Positions 1 to 9,894 of a stretch of DNA of 64,000 nucleotides are shown here, piece by piece. The notes under the pieces are model-generated. The model was not told the origin of the DNA. It did not search any database and worked only from the letters and a program-made list of their open reading frames with translations. Source of the DNA: Arthrobacter burdickii (lineage in GTDB: Bacteria; Actinomycetota; Actinomycetes; Actinomycetales; Micrococcaceae); NCBI RefSeq assembly GCF_030433645.1, contig NZ_JAROCG010000002.1:1-64000 (forward strand), in the 5' to 3' direction. Position 1 is the first letter of the stretch, and every line of letters starts with the position of its first letter. A program made the position numbers and the translations under genes.

Positions 1-82
1 ACACCCACCCACCGGGCCCGCGCTGGCAACGCCCGCACCCGCGTTCTGGCCTTCGAGGGTTCGACTATTGGATCGCTGAGGA

Positions 83-970
83 TCAGGCGCGCTCCGGCTG
101 CGTCGAGTCGCCGGGTTCGCGACGCGCCCCGTCCTCCCTCGCCTTCGACAGCGTGAATATCCCGTAACGCATCGCACCGGTGCGGTACGCCAGGATCAGG
201 CGAGGGAAGATCAGGACGGAGATGCGATTGCGTGAGCCGAAGGCGAGGCGACGGATTTCGCGATCGACGAGCAGGGCCTTCACAAGTCGACGGCCACAGA
301 TTGTCCAGGTGCGCGCGACGCGGTGGCTGACATCCTCGTAGTCAGCGATCGCAAAGCCCGCAGCCAGCGCCATCGCCTCGTACTCCTCGCGGGTGCCCAT
401 CGAGGGCAGGCGCCCTTCGCGGCAGATCGGCTCGAGCAGGTGGCGAATCTTCCAACGGCCGGCATCGGTCTCGGCAAGCCACGCGCAGACGACCAAGCGT
501 CCGCCGGGCGACAACACGCGATGCGCTTCGGTGAAGAACGTCGGCTTATCGACCATGTGCTCGCTCGATTCGATCGCCCATGCGGCATCGACCGAGGCAT
601 CGGGCAGCCCATTGGAGAGCCAGTCGCGGAGATGGATGTCCACGTCGGGTACGGGATGGGCGGCGGCATACTGGGCCTGCTCCGTGGAGAGCGTCATGCC
701 GGTAACGCCGACCGCGCGTGTCGCCGCGAGCTGTCTTGCGGTGGAGCCATAGCCGCAGCCGATGTCGGCGCACGCCTCACCGGGCTTGAGGTGTAGCCGA
801 TCGCCGACCGTGTCGACCAGCGCTTCGACGGCGTCGGCAGGAGTCTCGCGGCCCGTCGCCCAAAGCCCGTGATGGACGTGCTCGCCCCACACTCGACGAT
901 AGACCGGATCCAGGTCGTCGTAGTGATCCGCGACCGCCACGGCGTTCTGGGAGACATCCGGGACGATCAC
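83..970 (-). CDS. Class I SAM-dependent methyltransferase
   Basis: A 295-aa cytosolic protein with a GTG start. A class I SAM-binding loop (DIGCGYG, about residues 69-75) is followed by an acidic strand and a later post-II region (ESSEHM, then HRVLSPGGRLVVCAW), as in the UbiE/tocopherol/sarcosine-type small-molecule methyltransferases. The C-terminal third is longer than the minimal fold and probably forms the acceptor lid. The acceptor substrate cannot be read from sequence. The gene diverges from the SRPBCC gene, and a -10-like TAGTGT lies 6 nt before the GTG, so the mRNA is probably leaderless. An alternative is a cyclopropane-fatty-acid-synthase-like enzyme, but it is shorter than that family. 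Confidence 0.8.
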   Translation of the reverse strand: MIVPDVSQNAVAVADHYDDLDPVYRRVWGEHVHHGLWATGRETPADAVEALVDTVGDRLHLKPGEACADIGCGYGSTARQLAATRAVGVTGMTLSTEQAQYAAAHPVPDVDIHLRDWLSNGLPDASVDAAWAIESSEHMVDKPTFFTEAHRVLSPGGRLVVCAWLAETDAGRWKIRHLLEPICREGRLPSMGTREEYEAMALAAGFAIADYEDVSHRVARTWTICGRRLVKALLVDREIRRLAFGSRNRISVLIFPRLILAYRTGAMRYGIFTLSKAREDGARREPGDSTQPERA

Positions 971-976
971 GCCATC

Positions 977-982
977 ACACTA
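977..982 (-). promoter_or_regulatory. -10 element of methyltransferase gene (leaderless)
   Basis: On the minus strand TAGTGT is followed by 6 nt and then the GTG start. That spacing would put the transcript start on the first base of the start codon. No convincing -35 hexamer is visible. Confidence 0.5.
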
Positions 983-1025
983 CAACGCTGGTCCAGGCGA
1001 TCGGAAGGTGTCGGCTCGGCAGCGG

Positions 1026-1031
1026 TAGTGT
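1026..1031 (+). promoter_or_regulatory. -10 element of SRPBCC gene (leaderless)
   Basis: TAGTGT, then CGGATC, then the ATG at 1038. The hexamer and spacing are the same as in the divergent methyltransferase promoter 44 nt away, and no Shine-Dalgarno sequence precedes the ATG. Confidence 0.5.
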
Positions 1032-1037
1032 CGGATC

Positions 1038-1508
1038 ATGACTGGATTGTTCTCGCATCCTTCCGCCGCACCTGACCTCCCCGGCGAGAGGCCTGACCTA
1101 CGGGCGGCGGTGTCCGTGCCCACCCCGGCTGATCATGCCTGGGCGGGCCTGACGGAACACCTCCACCTATGGTGGCCCGCCGGGGAGTTGAGCCGTTGGG
1201 GAGACGACAGTTTCTTCGACCTGGAGGACAACGCCCTGGTCGAGACCTCCGCGCAGGACGACGAGAACGTATGGGGCGAGGTGATCGGCGGCGACCCGGG
1301 GGAGTGGCTCGAACTGAGGTGGAAGCATGCAGGGTCGACTTCGACAACGGTGGTGCGGCTGGAGGTAATGGGCGGGCAGAACGGCACCACGCTGAGACTG
1401 ACCCATACCGGGTGGACCACGGCCGACCCGCAGGCCACCTACGACTTCTACCAGGAGTTCTGGCCCGAGGCCCTTGCCCGTTATCAGCGCTTCATGGGGG
1501 GATCATGA
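1038..1508 (+). CDS. SRPBCC (START-like) domain protein
   Basis: A 156-aa protein of the Bet v1/AHSA1-like helix-grip fold. It starts with the strand of the family (LRAAVSVPTPADHAWAGLTE) and has the typical C-terminal long helix (TYDFYQEFWPEALARYQRFM). Such proteins bind hydrophobic ligands or act as polyketide-cyclase-like or accessory proteins; the ligand is unknown. The last codons overlap the FAD-oxidase start in an ATGA arrangement, so the two are translationally coupled and probably work in one pathway. Confidence 0.75.
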   Translation: MTGLFSHPSAAPDLPGERPDLRAAVSVPTPADHAWAGLTEHLHLWWPAGELSRWGDDSFFDLEDNALVETSAQDDENVWGEVIGGDPGEWLELRWKHAGSTSTTVVRLEVMGGQNGTTLRLTHTGWTTADPQATYDFYQEFWPEALARYQRFMGGS

Positions 1509-2875
1509 TCAGTAACGCAGCTATCGATGAACTGGCAGCAAGCCTGCCGGGACGGGTGTCGACGTCACCGGTCGACCTGACCGACTACTCGCGCGATCAG
1601 GGCCCCGTTGTGCAGACGATCCTTCCGAGCGCGGTGATCCGGGCGCAGTCCGTCGAGGACGTACAGGCACTCCTCGGATGGGCAACACGTCATGGCGTGC
1701 CCGTCGTCAGCCGAGGTGCTGGGTCCGGTCTTTCGGGCGGCGCTCATGCGACCACGGGCAGCGTGATCCTGTCGTTGGAACTCATGAACAGGATCGTGGA
1801 GATCAACCCCGTCGACGAGACCGCCGTCGTCGAACCCGGTGTCATCAACGCCGACCTCAACGCTGCTGTCGCGGAGCACGGACTGATGTACGCCCCGGAC
1901 CCCGCGAGCTACCGCTGGTCCACGATCGGCGGAAACGTCGCGACGAACGCCGGTGGCCTTCGCTGCGCGAAGTACGGCGTGACGCGTGACTCGGTCCTCG
2001 CACTCGACGTCGTGCTCGCGGACGGGACCCTCGTGTCCACCGGGCACCGGACGTTCAAAGGCGTGGCCGGCTACGACCTGACCGCACTGATGACCGGGTC
2101 CGAGGGGACGCTCGGCGTCATCGTCGGCATCACGGTGCGCCTTCGCTACCTGCCGCGCGCCGTGCGAACCCTGGCGGCGTTCTTCGACAGTTTCCCGGCG
2201 GCCGCCGCGGGTGTGCTCGCCATCGGTCGTGCCCGGGTGCAACCCGCCATCCTCGAGCTGCTCGACGGCAGGACGCTCGAGGCGCTGGACGGAGCCCACG
2301 GGTCCGACCTCCGCCAGCGCGGCGGCTCGCTCCTCCTCATCCGGACCGACGGATTCGGAGCTGCGGCCGAAGCGGAAGCGATCCGCGCCGCACTCGTCGG
2401 GTTGGGGGCGAGCGTCAGCGACGAGGGATCCGAGGAAGCCGACCGGCTCGTCGATTTGAGGCGGCACAGCCGCGGCGATGAGGTCGACGATCTTTACAGG
2501 GTGGGGGAGGACGTCGCCGTACCGAAATCGCAGCTGGTGCGTTATGTCGCGGAGTTGGAGGCCATGGCTTCCCGGCACGACGTCCGCCTGAAAGTCGTCG
2601 CGCATGCCGGGGACGGCAATCTCCATCCCACGTTCTGGGTCGACCGCAGTGAAGGCGAGCGGGCACAGGAGCGGCTGGAGGAAGCGCTGGATGAATCGGT
2701 CCGGTGTGCACTCGACCTCGGCGGGACGATCACGGGAGAGCATGGCGTGGGCCAGTACAAGCGCCGGTGGCTCCCATGGGAGCAGTCGCCTGAGATCCTG
2801 GAGCTGCAGGCGCGCGTCAAGCAGGCCTTCGACCCCCTCGGCATCCTCAATCCCGGCAAGGCGATCGTCTCCTGA
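1505..2875 (+). CDS. FAD-linked oxidase (GlcD/D-lactate dehydrogenase-like)
   Basis: A 456-aa flavoprotein of the VAO/PCMH family. The N-terminal FAD-binding half has VVSRGAGSGLSGG (about 68-80) and a second FAD loop, STIGGNVATNAGG (about 126-138). The C-terminal FAD_oxidase_C domain ends in TGEHGVGQYKRRWL, typical of glycolate oxidase GlcD and D-lactate/D-2-hydroxyglutarate dehydrogenases. It should oxidise a 2-hydroxy acid to the 2-oxo acid; which acid is not determinable. The ATG at 1505 is chosen because it overlaps the upstream stop (ATGA) and has G-rich sequence before it. Longer in-frame reading upstream is a shadow of the SRPBCC gene. Confidence 0.88.
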   Translation: MISNAAIDELAASLPGRVSTSPVDLTDYSRDQGPVVQTILPSAVIRAQSVEDVQALLGWATRHGVPVVSRGAGSGLSGGAHATTGSVILSLELMNRIVEINPVDETAVVEPGVINADLNAAVAEHGLMYAPDPASYRWSTIGGNVATNAGGLRCAKYGVTRDSVLALDVVLADGTLVSTGHRTFKGVAGYDLTALMTGSEGTLGVIVGITVRLRYLPRAVRTLAAFFDSFPAAAAGVLAIGRARVQPAILELLDGRTLEALDGAHGSDLRQRGGSLLLIRTDGFGAAAEAEAIRAALVGLGASVSDEGSEEADRLVDLRRHSRGDEVDDLYRVGEDVAVPKSQLVRYVAELEAMASRHDVRLKVVAHAGDGNLHPTFWVDRSEGERAQERLEEALDESVRCALDLGGTITGEHGVGQYKRRWLPWEQSPEILELQARVKQAFDPLGILNPGKAIVS

Positions 2876-2975
2876 TTGTTGCCCTCCAGCTCCGGGTAGG
2901 TGCACCAGCCCAGTGATAATGTTCAGGAAATTGCCGGAATTCCGTCACTTTTCCACTTCTTCCCTTGGGGGCGCC

Positions 2976-3506
2976 ATGTCTGACAACAATCCGGGATCGC
3001 AGGGCAACTCGCCCTACGGTCAGAATCCGCCTCAGTACGGCCAGAATCCGCCTCAGTACGGGCAGAACCAGCCTCAGTACGGTCAGAATCCGCCCCAGTA
3101 CGGGCAGAACCAGCCCCAGTACGGGCAGAGCCCCTCGCCGTACGGCCAGCAGCCGTACGGCTCAGGCGCGGGGAACTACCCCGGCCAGCAGGGCTATCCG
3201 GGCCGGCCCGCGGAGAATCCAGGCAGGACGCTGGGTATCATCGGATTCATCCTGGCCATCCTGATCGCCCCGGTGGGCCTGGTCATCAGCATCGTCGCAC
3301 TCGTCAAATCCCGGCGGGCCAGGATGGGCAACGGGTTCGCGCTGGCGGGTATCATCATCGGCGCGCTGTTCACGATCGGCCTCATCCTGCTCTTCGCACT
3401 CTTCGCTGCAGCCGCCCCGCTCATCCAGGAAGTCGCCACTGCCTGCCAGGGTGTCGAGCCCGGCACGACGGTCACAGTACAGGGCCAGACAGTAACCTGC
3501 CCCTAG
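2976..3506 (+). CDS. DUF4190-type membrane protein with Gln/Tyr/Pro-rich repeats
   Basis: A 176-aa protein. Residues 1-75 are a low-complexity region built from repeated YGQNPPQ/YGQNQPQ units. Two hydrophobic segments follow (starting LGIIGFILAILIAPVGLVIS and FALAGIIIGALFTIGLILL) around a short basic loop (KSRRARMG), the layout of DUF4190 proteins. A short extracytoplasmic tail with two cysteines ends the protein. The start at 2976 follows a G-rich stretch; an in-frame ATG at 2919 lacks a ribosome site. Function is unknown. A strong terminator follows. Confidence 0.72.
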   Translation: MSDNNPGSQGNSPYGQNPPQYGQNPPQYGQNQPQYGQNPPQYGQNQPQYGQSPSPYGQQPYGSGAGNYPGQQGYPGRPAENPGRTLGIIGFILAILIAPVGLVISIVALVKSRRARMGNGFALAGIIIGALFTIGLILLFALFAAAAPLIQEVATACQGVEPGTTVTVQGQTVTCP

Positions 3507-3524
3507 TCAGGAACACCTGGAAAA

Positions 3525-3560
3525 GGACCGGCAGCCTCACGGCTGCCGGTCCTTTCCTTT
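3525..3560. terminator. Bidirectional terminator
   Basis: A perfect 12-bp stem (GGACCGGCAGCC / GGCTGCCGGTCC) with a TCAC loop has A residues before it and TTTCCTTT after it. It sits between two convergent genes. Confidence 0.85.
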
Positions 3561-3565
3561 CTGCC

Positions 3566-4927
3566 CTAGTTGTCGCCGTACTCCGAGTCCTCGTCGATCC
3601 CGATGGTCCTGGCGTCGGCCGTCAGCATGATTGCAGCCTCGTCGCGGCGGTGCCGCAGTTCGTCGTCGAGATAGGACTGCACCGCTTCCGCCATGGGCAC
3701 GTTCCGGTCCTCGCGCTCCGACATGTACCAGCGGTGCTCCAGCACCTCGTGCACGACCTCCGCAGGCTCGAGTTTTCCGCCGAGTTCGCGCGGGACGGCG
3801 CGGACGATGGGTTCGAAGACCTCGTTCACCCAGAGGTGGGCACTGAACTCCTCATCGAGGGTGGGGTTGTTGTCCGCGCGGTAGGCGTCCATGTCGTTCA
3901 GGAGGCGCCGCGCCTGGTTCTCCTGTGCGTCCAGTCCGGTCAGGCGGAGGAGCCGGCGACTGTGGTGTCCGGCGTCGACGACCTTGGGCTGCAGCTGGAT
4001 CTGAGTGCCGTTCGCCGCCGTCTTGATCGCGTACTCCTCGACGTCGAATCCGAGCTCGTTGAGCCGGCGGATGCGTGCGCCGACACGCCACCGTTCGCCG
4101 AGTTCGAACGACTCCTTCTCGGTGAGTTCAGTCCAGAGCCGGCGGTAGCTGTCCATGATCAGCTCGCTCGTCGCGAGCGGATCGACCTTCTCCTCGATGA
4201 GTCCGCCCTCGGCGAGGTCCATCAGCTCGCCGGCGATGTTCACGCGGGCGATCTCGAGGTCGTATTCCCGCTGCCCGGTCGACAGCTCCGGGTACAGCTC
4301 GCCGGTCTCGGCATCGACGAGATAGGCGGCGAAGGACCCTGCGTCACGGCGGAACAGGGTGTTCGACAGGGAGACATCGCCCCAGTAGAAGCCGATGAGG
4401 TGGAGGCGGACAAGGAGCAGTGCCTGGGCGTCGATGAGCCGGGTCAGGGTGTCGCGCCGGAGCGTCTGCGAGAACAGGGCCCGGTAGGGAAGCGAGAACT
4501 TGAGGTGCCGCGTGACCAGGACAGGATCGAGCTCCTCGCCTTCGGGAGTAGTGCGGCCGGAGATCACGGCGACGGGCTCGACGCAGGGCACGTCCAGCCG
4601 CTGGAGTTTCCGGAGCATGTGGTACTCGTGGCGGGCGATATGCTCGCTGGTCTCCTTGACCGCGATGACGGATCCGCCGAGGTGGGCGAAGCGCACGATG
4701 TGCCGGGAGATGCCGCGGGGAAGTGCCGCGAGGGCGCTGGCGGGCCACTGCTCGAGCGCGATGTGCCAGGGGAGATCGAGCAGCTCGGGGTCGGTCGCCG
4801 CCGCGGTGATGTTCAGGGACCCGAGACTCGGGGCCTCCGAGGAAGCGGGCCGCAGTCTCGGCAGCTTGCCCGTCTGGTCGTAGTCGGTGGGCTCGTCATG
4901 CCACTGGGCGTTCGAGGTCTCTGTCAT
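3566..4927 (-). CDS. DUF4032 protein with kinase-like (Kdo/WaaP-type) domain
   Basis: A 453-aa cytosolic protein of an actinobacterial DUF4032 family. The central part resembles lipopolysaccharide-kinase-like folds: an invariant-lysine-type strand (GGSVIAVKET), a catalytic-loop-like FYWGDVSLSNTLF and, shortly after, an acidic metal-loop candidate (LVDAETGE). The C-terminal half (about 280-450) is the DUF4032 region and is rich in basic and acidic helices. Its biochemical role is unknown. It is encoded upstream of nothing else on this strand, and the neighbouring sugar ATPase gene has its own terminator between them. I infer a phosphotransferase from the motif set only. Confidence 0.75.
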   Translation of the reverse strand: MTETSNAQWHDEPTDYDQTGKLPRLRPASSEAPSLGSLNITAAATDPELLDLPWHIALEQWPASALAALPRGISRHIVRFAHLGGSVIAVKETSEHIARHEYHMLRKLQRLDVPCVEPVAVISGRTTPEGEELDPVLVTRHLKFSLPYRALFSQTLRRDTLTRLIDAQALLLVRLHLIGFYWGDVSLSNTLFRRDAGSFAAYLVDAETGELYPELSTGQREYDLEIARVNIAGELMDLAEGGLIEEKVDPLATSELIMDSYRRLWTELTEKESFELGERWRVGARIRRLNELGFDVEEYAIKTAANGTQIQLQPKVVDAGHHSRRLLRLTGLDAQENQARRLLNDMDAYRADNNPTLDEEFSAHLWVNEVFEPIVRAVPRELGGKLEPAEVVHEVLEHRWYMSEREDRNVPMAEAVQSYLDDELRHRRDEAAIMLTADARTIGIDEDSEYGDN

Positions 4928-4991
4928 GGTGCTGCCTTCGTATCAGGGCGAAAAATGGATCCTGGATCAAGCGTAGTTGCCGTTAAACGAA

Positions 4992-5039
4992 GCGGTGGCG
5001 TCCGCCGGACACCCAAGGGATGTCCGGCGGAGCCACCGC
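4992..5039 (-). terminator. Terminator of sugar ABC ATPase gene
   Basis: A very strong hairpin: GCGGTGGC then TCCGCCGGACA pairs with TGTCCGGCGGA then GCCACCGC, with one bulged G. It lies just downstream of the ATPase stop; the T-run is weak. Confidence 0.7.
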
Positions 5040-5066
5040 CGTCGTCGTACGTGGTCTGCGGAAAAG

Positions 5067-6155
<1,089 letters not shown>

Positions 6156-6287
6156 GGTTTTGGTTCCTTTTCACGGGCAGGTACGTGCCCGACGATCCGT
6201 AGTGAATGGAAGAGTATTCAGTTGTGTAGCGTGCCCAGCCAGCAGTACCGGTGGCCTTGGTCACGCCCCCGTAGTATGACACGTTCC

Positions 6288-7067
6288 CTAGCTGCGCGCA
6301 CCTGATGACCGTAACGCCACGAGTTCCTGGAGGACCTCCGTTAAGTCTTCCGGTGTCGCGACGGTGAAGGAGGCAGCAGTGTCACCGGGGCCGATCCGGA
6401 TGCCGACGTCGTCCGGACCGAGTGTCCGCTGGGCGTGTTCGTCCGTGACGTCGTCGCCTGCGAAGAGGACCGCCGTCGCCCCCGCTGCCTCCCTGAGCAG
6501 CGCGAGCCCCTGTCCCTTGTCCGCCGTGATCACCGAGATCTCCAGGACGCGTTTGCCGTCGGTCACGCTGAGACCCTCAAACCGCGCGAGTTCCGCCCGG
6601 GCTGCGGAGACGGCGGAGTCTGCGACGTCGTCGGCCGCTGTCCTCGTGTGGAGGACGACGCCCGCCGGCTTGAACTCGATGCGTGTCCCCTCGTGAGCGG
6701 CGACAACCTGTTCGATGACGTCGACCGCCCGAGCCAGGAGGTCCTCCTGCTCCGGTGTCAGCGCGAGGGGCGCGCCGTCGGGCCCGGTCCAGGTCTCGGC
6801 ACCATGGCTCCCGATCAGCATGGTGTCCGCCGGCGGCTCCGCGACGGTCCGCAGGCTGGCGAGGGCGCGTCCGGAGATCAGCGCCGTCGTCGTATCGGGA
6901 AGACCGGCCAGGGCACGGACGGCCTCTGCGGACGCCGGAAGTGCCCGCGCATCCTCGGCCCGCGGTACCAGCGGGGCGAGCGTTCCGTCGAAATCGAGCG
7001 CGACCAGCAGGCGCGGTGTCGCGGCAAGGGTGCGCAGGGCCTCGTGGAGGTCCGCCTCAAGCACCAT
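6288..7067 (-). CDS. otsB: Trehalose-6-phosphate phosphatase
   Basis: A 259-aa HAD-superfamily phosphatase that converts trehalose 6-phosphate to trehalose. HAD motif I is DFDGT (25-29), with the nucleophile and general acid aspartates. Motif II lies in TTALISGR, the K of motif III in ADKGQG, and motif IV in GDDVTDE (about 209-215). Its start overlaps the end of otsA by 11 nt, so the two enzymes are made together. Trehalose is a compatible solute and desiccation protectant. Confidence 0.93.
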   Translation of the reverse strand: MVLEADLHEALRTLAATPRLLVALDFDGTLAPLVPRAEDARALPASAEAVRALAGLPDTTTALISGRALASLRTVAEPPADTMLIGSHGAETWTGPDGAPLALTPEQEDLLARAVDVIEQVVAAHEGTRIEFKPAGVVLHTRTAADDVADSAVSAARAELARFEGLSVTDGKRVLEISVITADKGQGLALLREAAGATAVLFAGDDVTDEHAQRTLGPDDVGIRIGPGDTAASFTVATPEDLTEVLQELVALRSSGARS

Positions 7068-8556
7068 GGCCGGGGCCTCCGGAGTGGAGGGCGTCGAGGA
7101 ATGCCTGCGACCAGCGCTCGACGTCGTTGTGGACGACCTGGCGGCGCATGAGCCGCATCCGCCGCATGGCCTCCGTCTTCGGCATGGTGATCGCCGAGAC
7201 GATCGCGCTCTTCAGGCCGTCGATGTCGTGCGGGTTGACGAGGATCGCCTGGCGAAGGGTGTCCGCCGCGCCCGCGAACTCGCTGAGGACGAGCATGCCC
7301 GTATTGCCGATACGGGCCGCCACGTATTCCTTGGCGACGAGGTTCATGCCGTCGCGCAGCGCCGTGACGAGCATGACGTCGGCGGCCAGGTACAGCGCCA
7401 CCATCTCCTCGACCGGGTAGCTGTGGTGCAGGTAGCGGATGGCCGTGTTCTTCATGGTGTCGTGCGTGCCGTTGATGCGGCCGACCGCACCCTCGATGTC
7501 CTCGCGCAGGATCCGGTACTGCTCCACGCGCTCGCGGCTCGGGCTGGCGACTTGGATGAGGGCGGCGTCCTCCACGGTGATGGCGCCGTCCTCGAGCAGT
7601 TCACCGTAGGCCTTGAGCCGATGGCCGATGCCCTTCGTGTAGTCGAGGCGGTCCACGCCGAGCAGGATGTGCTGGGGGTCGCCCAGCTCGCGCCGGATCT
7701 CCTTCGATCGCTCGATGACGTCCGGTCGCTGCGCCAGCTCCGTGATCGATGCCGTGTCGATGGAGATGGGGAACGCCTCGGCGCGTGAGACGTAGGCGGG
7801 AGTGCCGTCGTCGTCCTCGGGGATCTGCACCTGCTGGGCCTTGATGGTGTAGCCCTTGAAGCGGCGCACGCAGCGGAGGAAGTTGCTGGCGTCACTCGGG
7901 CGCTGGAACCCGATGAGGTCGGCGCCGAGGAGTCCCTCGATGACCTGCCGGCGCCACGGGAGTTGTGCGTAGATCTCCAACGGCGGGAACGGGATGTGGT
8001 TGAAGAACCCGATCTTCAGGTCGGGGCGGGCCTGCCGCAGCATCCGGGGCACGAGTTGCAGCTGGTAGTCCTGCACCCAGACCGTGGCGCCCTCTGCAGC
8101 CACGGACGCCGTAGCCTCCGCGAAGCGCTCGTTGACCTTCCGATAGGAGTCCCACCAGGTGCGGTGGAACTCCGGTGATGCGATCACGTCGTGGTAGAGC
8201 GGCCACAGCGTGGCGTTGGAGAAGCCCTCGTAGTACAGCTCCACCTCCTCCTCGCTGAGCGGCACGGGGACCAGGCGCATGTTCGCCTCGTCGAAGGGCT
8301 CGAGCGTCTCGTCGGGGGCGCCATGCCAGCCGACCCAGGCGCCGTCGGCCTTCGCCATGACCGGCGCGAGTGCGGTGACGAGGCCGCCGGGCGATCGCCG
8401 CCAGGAGCTTGCGCCGTGTTCGTCGACGACACGGTCCACAGCGAGCCGGTTGGAGACGACGATGAAGTCGAAATCCCCGAACTGGCCGTCCGCCGGGAAG
8501 GTGGGTTTGACGCCGGTTGTGGTCGAAGGTTGTGCTGCGCTCAAAACGGGCTCCAT
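7057..8556 (-). CDS. otsA: Trehalose-6-phosphate synthase
   Basis: A 499-aa GT20 retaining glycosyltransferase. It makes trehalose 6-phosphate from UDP-glucose (or ADP/GDP-glucose in actinobacteria) and glucose 6-phosphate. Visible motifs are SNRLAVDR near the N-terminus, RSPGGLVTAL, HIPFPPLEIYAQLPWR, GVDRLDYTKGI and ALRDGMNLVAKEYVA, all in OtsA order. The first 25 residues are a poorly conserved extension and the ribosome site is weak, so the true start could be slightly further in. It forms an operon with otsB. Confidence 0.94.
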   Translation of the reverse strand: MEPVLSAAQPSTTTGVKPTFPADGQFGDFDFIVVSNRLAVDRVVDEHGASSWRRSPGGLVTALAPVMAKADGAWVGWHGAPDETLEPFDEANMRLVPVPLSEEEVELYYEGFSNATLWPLYHDVIASPEFHRTWWDSYRKVNERFAEATASVAAEGATVWVQDYQLQLVPRMLRQARPDLKIGFFNHIPFPPLEIYAQLPWRRQVIEGLLGADLIGFQRPSDASNFLRCVRRFKGYTIKAQQVQIPEDDDGTPAYVSRAEAFPISIDTASITELAQRPDVIERSKEIRRELGDPQHILLGVDRLDYTKGIGHRLKAYGELLEDGAITVEDAALIQVASPSRERVEQYRILREDIEGAVGRINGTHDTMKNTAIRYLHHSYPVEEMVALYLAADVMLVTALRDGMNLVAKEYVAARIGNTGMLVLSEFAGAADTLRQAILVNPHDIDGLKSAIVSAITMPKTEAMRRMRLMRRQVVHNDVERWSQAFLDALHSGGPGHGA

Positions 8557-8863
8557 GGCAGTAGGTGGTCTCTGACCTGACTCTATCGGTTCGCGCCTCC
8601 GCGGGTCCGGCGTTCCTGCACTCGGAGGCAGGGCTCCATCCCCATCGCGTCCGGGCGGACACGGTGGCCCGGAGCCTGCACGTGGGTGGAGGACGGGGGC
8701 GCCCGACGCGGGATCGGACTCCCGGTTGCCGGCCGTACGGGAGACGGCGTGCCTGATTTCCCGCGCTGCCGGGGCTGGGCTACCCTTATTGAGCGTTCAG
8801 CGTCGATTCCTGCTGCCTTCTGGGGCGGCGGGGGACGACGGCGCCCGCTGGCCCGGCCAGCAC
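8557..8863. other. Intergenic region between otsA and tRNA-Thr
   Basis: This 307-nt stretch holds the otsA upstream region and, on the plus strand, the promoter of the tRNA. A -10-like TACCCT at about 8781-8786 is the only candidate I see. No protein-coding potential was convincing. Confidence 0.5.
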
Positions 8864-8940
8864 GCCTCCTTAGCTCAGTTGGCCAGAGCACCGCTCTTGT
8901 AAAGCGGGGGTCGTCGGTTCGAATCCGACAGGGGGCTCCA
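8864..8940 (+). tRNA. tRNA-Thr (anticodon TGT), CCA encoded
   Basis: A full 77-nt cloverleaf. The acceptor is GCCTCCT / AGGGGGC, the D arm GCTC / GAGC, the anticodon arm CCGCT-CTTGTAA-AGCGG with anticodon TGT, and the T arm GTCGG-TTCGAAT-CCGAC. The 3' CCA is genomic. Confidence 0.97.
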
Positions 8941-8942
8941 CG

Positions 8943-8984
8943 AACCCCTCCCGACCGGTGAATACCTGTCAGGAGGGGTTTTTC
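8943..8984 (+). terminator. Rho-independent terminator of tRNA-Thr
   Basis: CCCCTCC and GGAGGGG form the base of a stem that continues through GACCGGT / ACCTGTC with one mismatch. TTTTT follows immediately. Confidence 0.85.
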
Positions 8985-9130
8985 ATGTCCCCCAGTCCTC
9001 GCTTTCTGCAGCGCGCTGACGGCGGGAGTCTGCGGGGATTCGGAGACTGAGGTTGCTCCTGGTCCCGTCCGGAACCGGAACCCACAGATACCCTTTATCC
9101 GATCGGGTAGTGCACGTGCGGTCAGAATCA

Positions 9131-9160
9131 TTGACAGCCCGAAACCTGCGGACGTAGGTT
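9131..9160 (+). promoter_or_regulatory. Promoter with internal dyad, upstream of secreted protein
   Basis: A consensus -35 TTGACA (9131-9136) is followed after 18 bp by TAGGTT (9155-9160). Inside the spacer AACCT (9143-9147) and AGGTT (9156-9160) form an inverted repeat that could be an operator. The predicted transcript has about 120 nt of leader before the ATG at 9289. Otherwise I see nothing in the roughly 300 nt between the tRNA terminator and this gene. Confidence 0.6.
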
Positions 9161-9288
9161 GCGCGTTGTACGCCCGGACTGAACGGTTATCCCGTTCCCT
9201 CATCAGGCCCGTCGCCGCCACGGCATCCACCGCATACTCGAGCAGGACGTGCGCCATCCGCCCTCCTGCCACGCTCAGGAGCCCCGTC

Positions 9289-9894
9289 ATGAGTATTACG
9301 AAAGCACTGTCCCTCCCGATGCTGGTCGCCTTCTCCCTCGCTGCGGGAGCCGTACCAGCCAGCGCGGCGCCGGAGGACTCGGAACCCTCCCGCGGTGGCA
9401 CCCACGGGTTCGTTCCGGTCCCCGAGGAGTTTTACGAGCCCGAGTCCTACGATGTGGAGGCCTGCGGAAGTACCGTCACCATCGCCTCCGGAGATGTCCG
9501 GGAGGTCCAGTACAGGGTACGGGTGAACAAGGACGGCTCGACGGTGGTGCGCTTCCGCGGCGAGTCGACGGTCGATCTGACCCGCAAATCGGACGGCGCC
9601 TTCATCGACGAGCTCGATGTCTCCGGCCCCTTCACCCAGCGCTCTTCGGCCGACGGGCAGAATGCTGAGCTCACTTTCAGGGGCGCCTCGATCATCGATC
9701 CGACGGACCCGACAAGTGCCGCGGGCTTTGCCGCAGCAGGTCTGCCGTACCTCTTCTTCTTCGAACACGGCAAGCTGACCGTTCAGGTGGAATTCTCCGA
9801 TGATCCGACCGTCATGGAACCGGACTCGGTCGAGGTGGTGCACTCGCCCCGACACGTGGTCGACGTGTGCGACATGCTCGATGAGGCCCGGTAG
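9289..9894 (+). CDS. Secreted protein of unknown function
   Basis: A 201-aa protein. A Sec signal peptide (about residues 1-27) has a hydrophobic core LPMLVAFSLAAGAV and an AxA-type cleavage site (ASA-AP). The mature part looks beta-rich and has two cysteines (ACGSTVT near the start and VCDML near the end) that could form a disulphide linking its ends. I do not recognise the family. The ATG at 9289 is preferred because of AGGAG 8-12 nt upstream and because it gives a clean signal peptide. A good sigma-A promoter lies upstream. Confidence 0.7.
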   Translation: MSITKALSLPMLVAFSLAAGAVPASAAPEDSEPSRGGTHGFVPVPEEFYEPESYDVEACGSTVTIASGDVREVQYRVRVNKDGSTVVRFRGESTVDLTRKSDGAFIDELDVSGPFTQRSSADGQNAELTFRGASIIDPTDPTSAAGFAAAGLPYLFFFEHGKLTVQVEFSDDPTVMEPDSVEVVHSPRHVVDVCDMLDEAR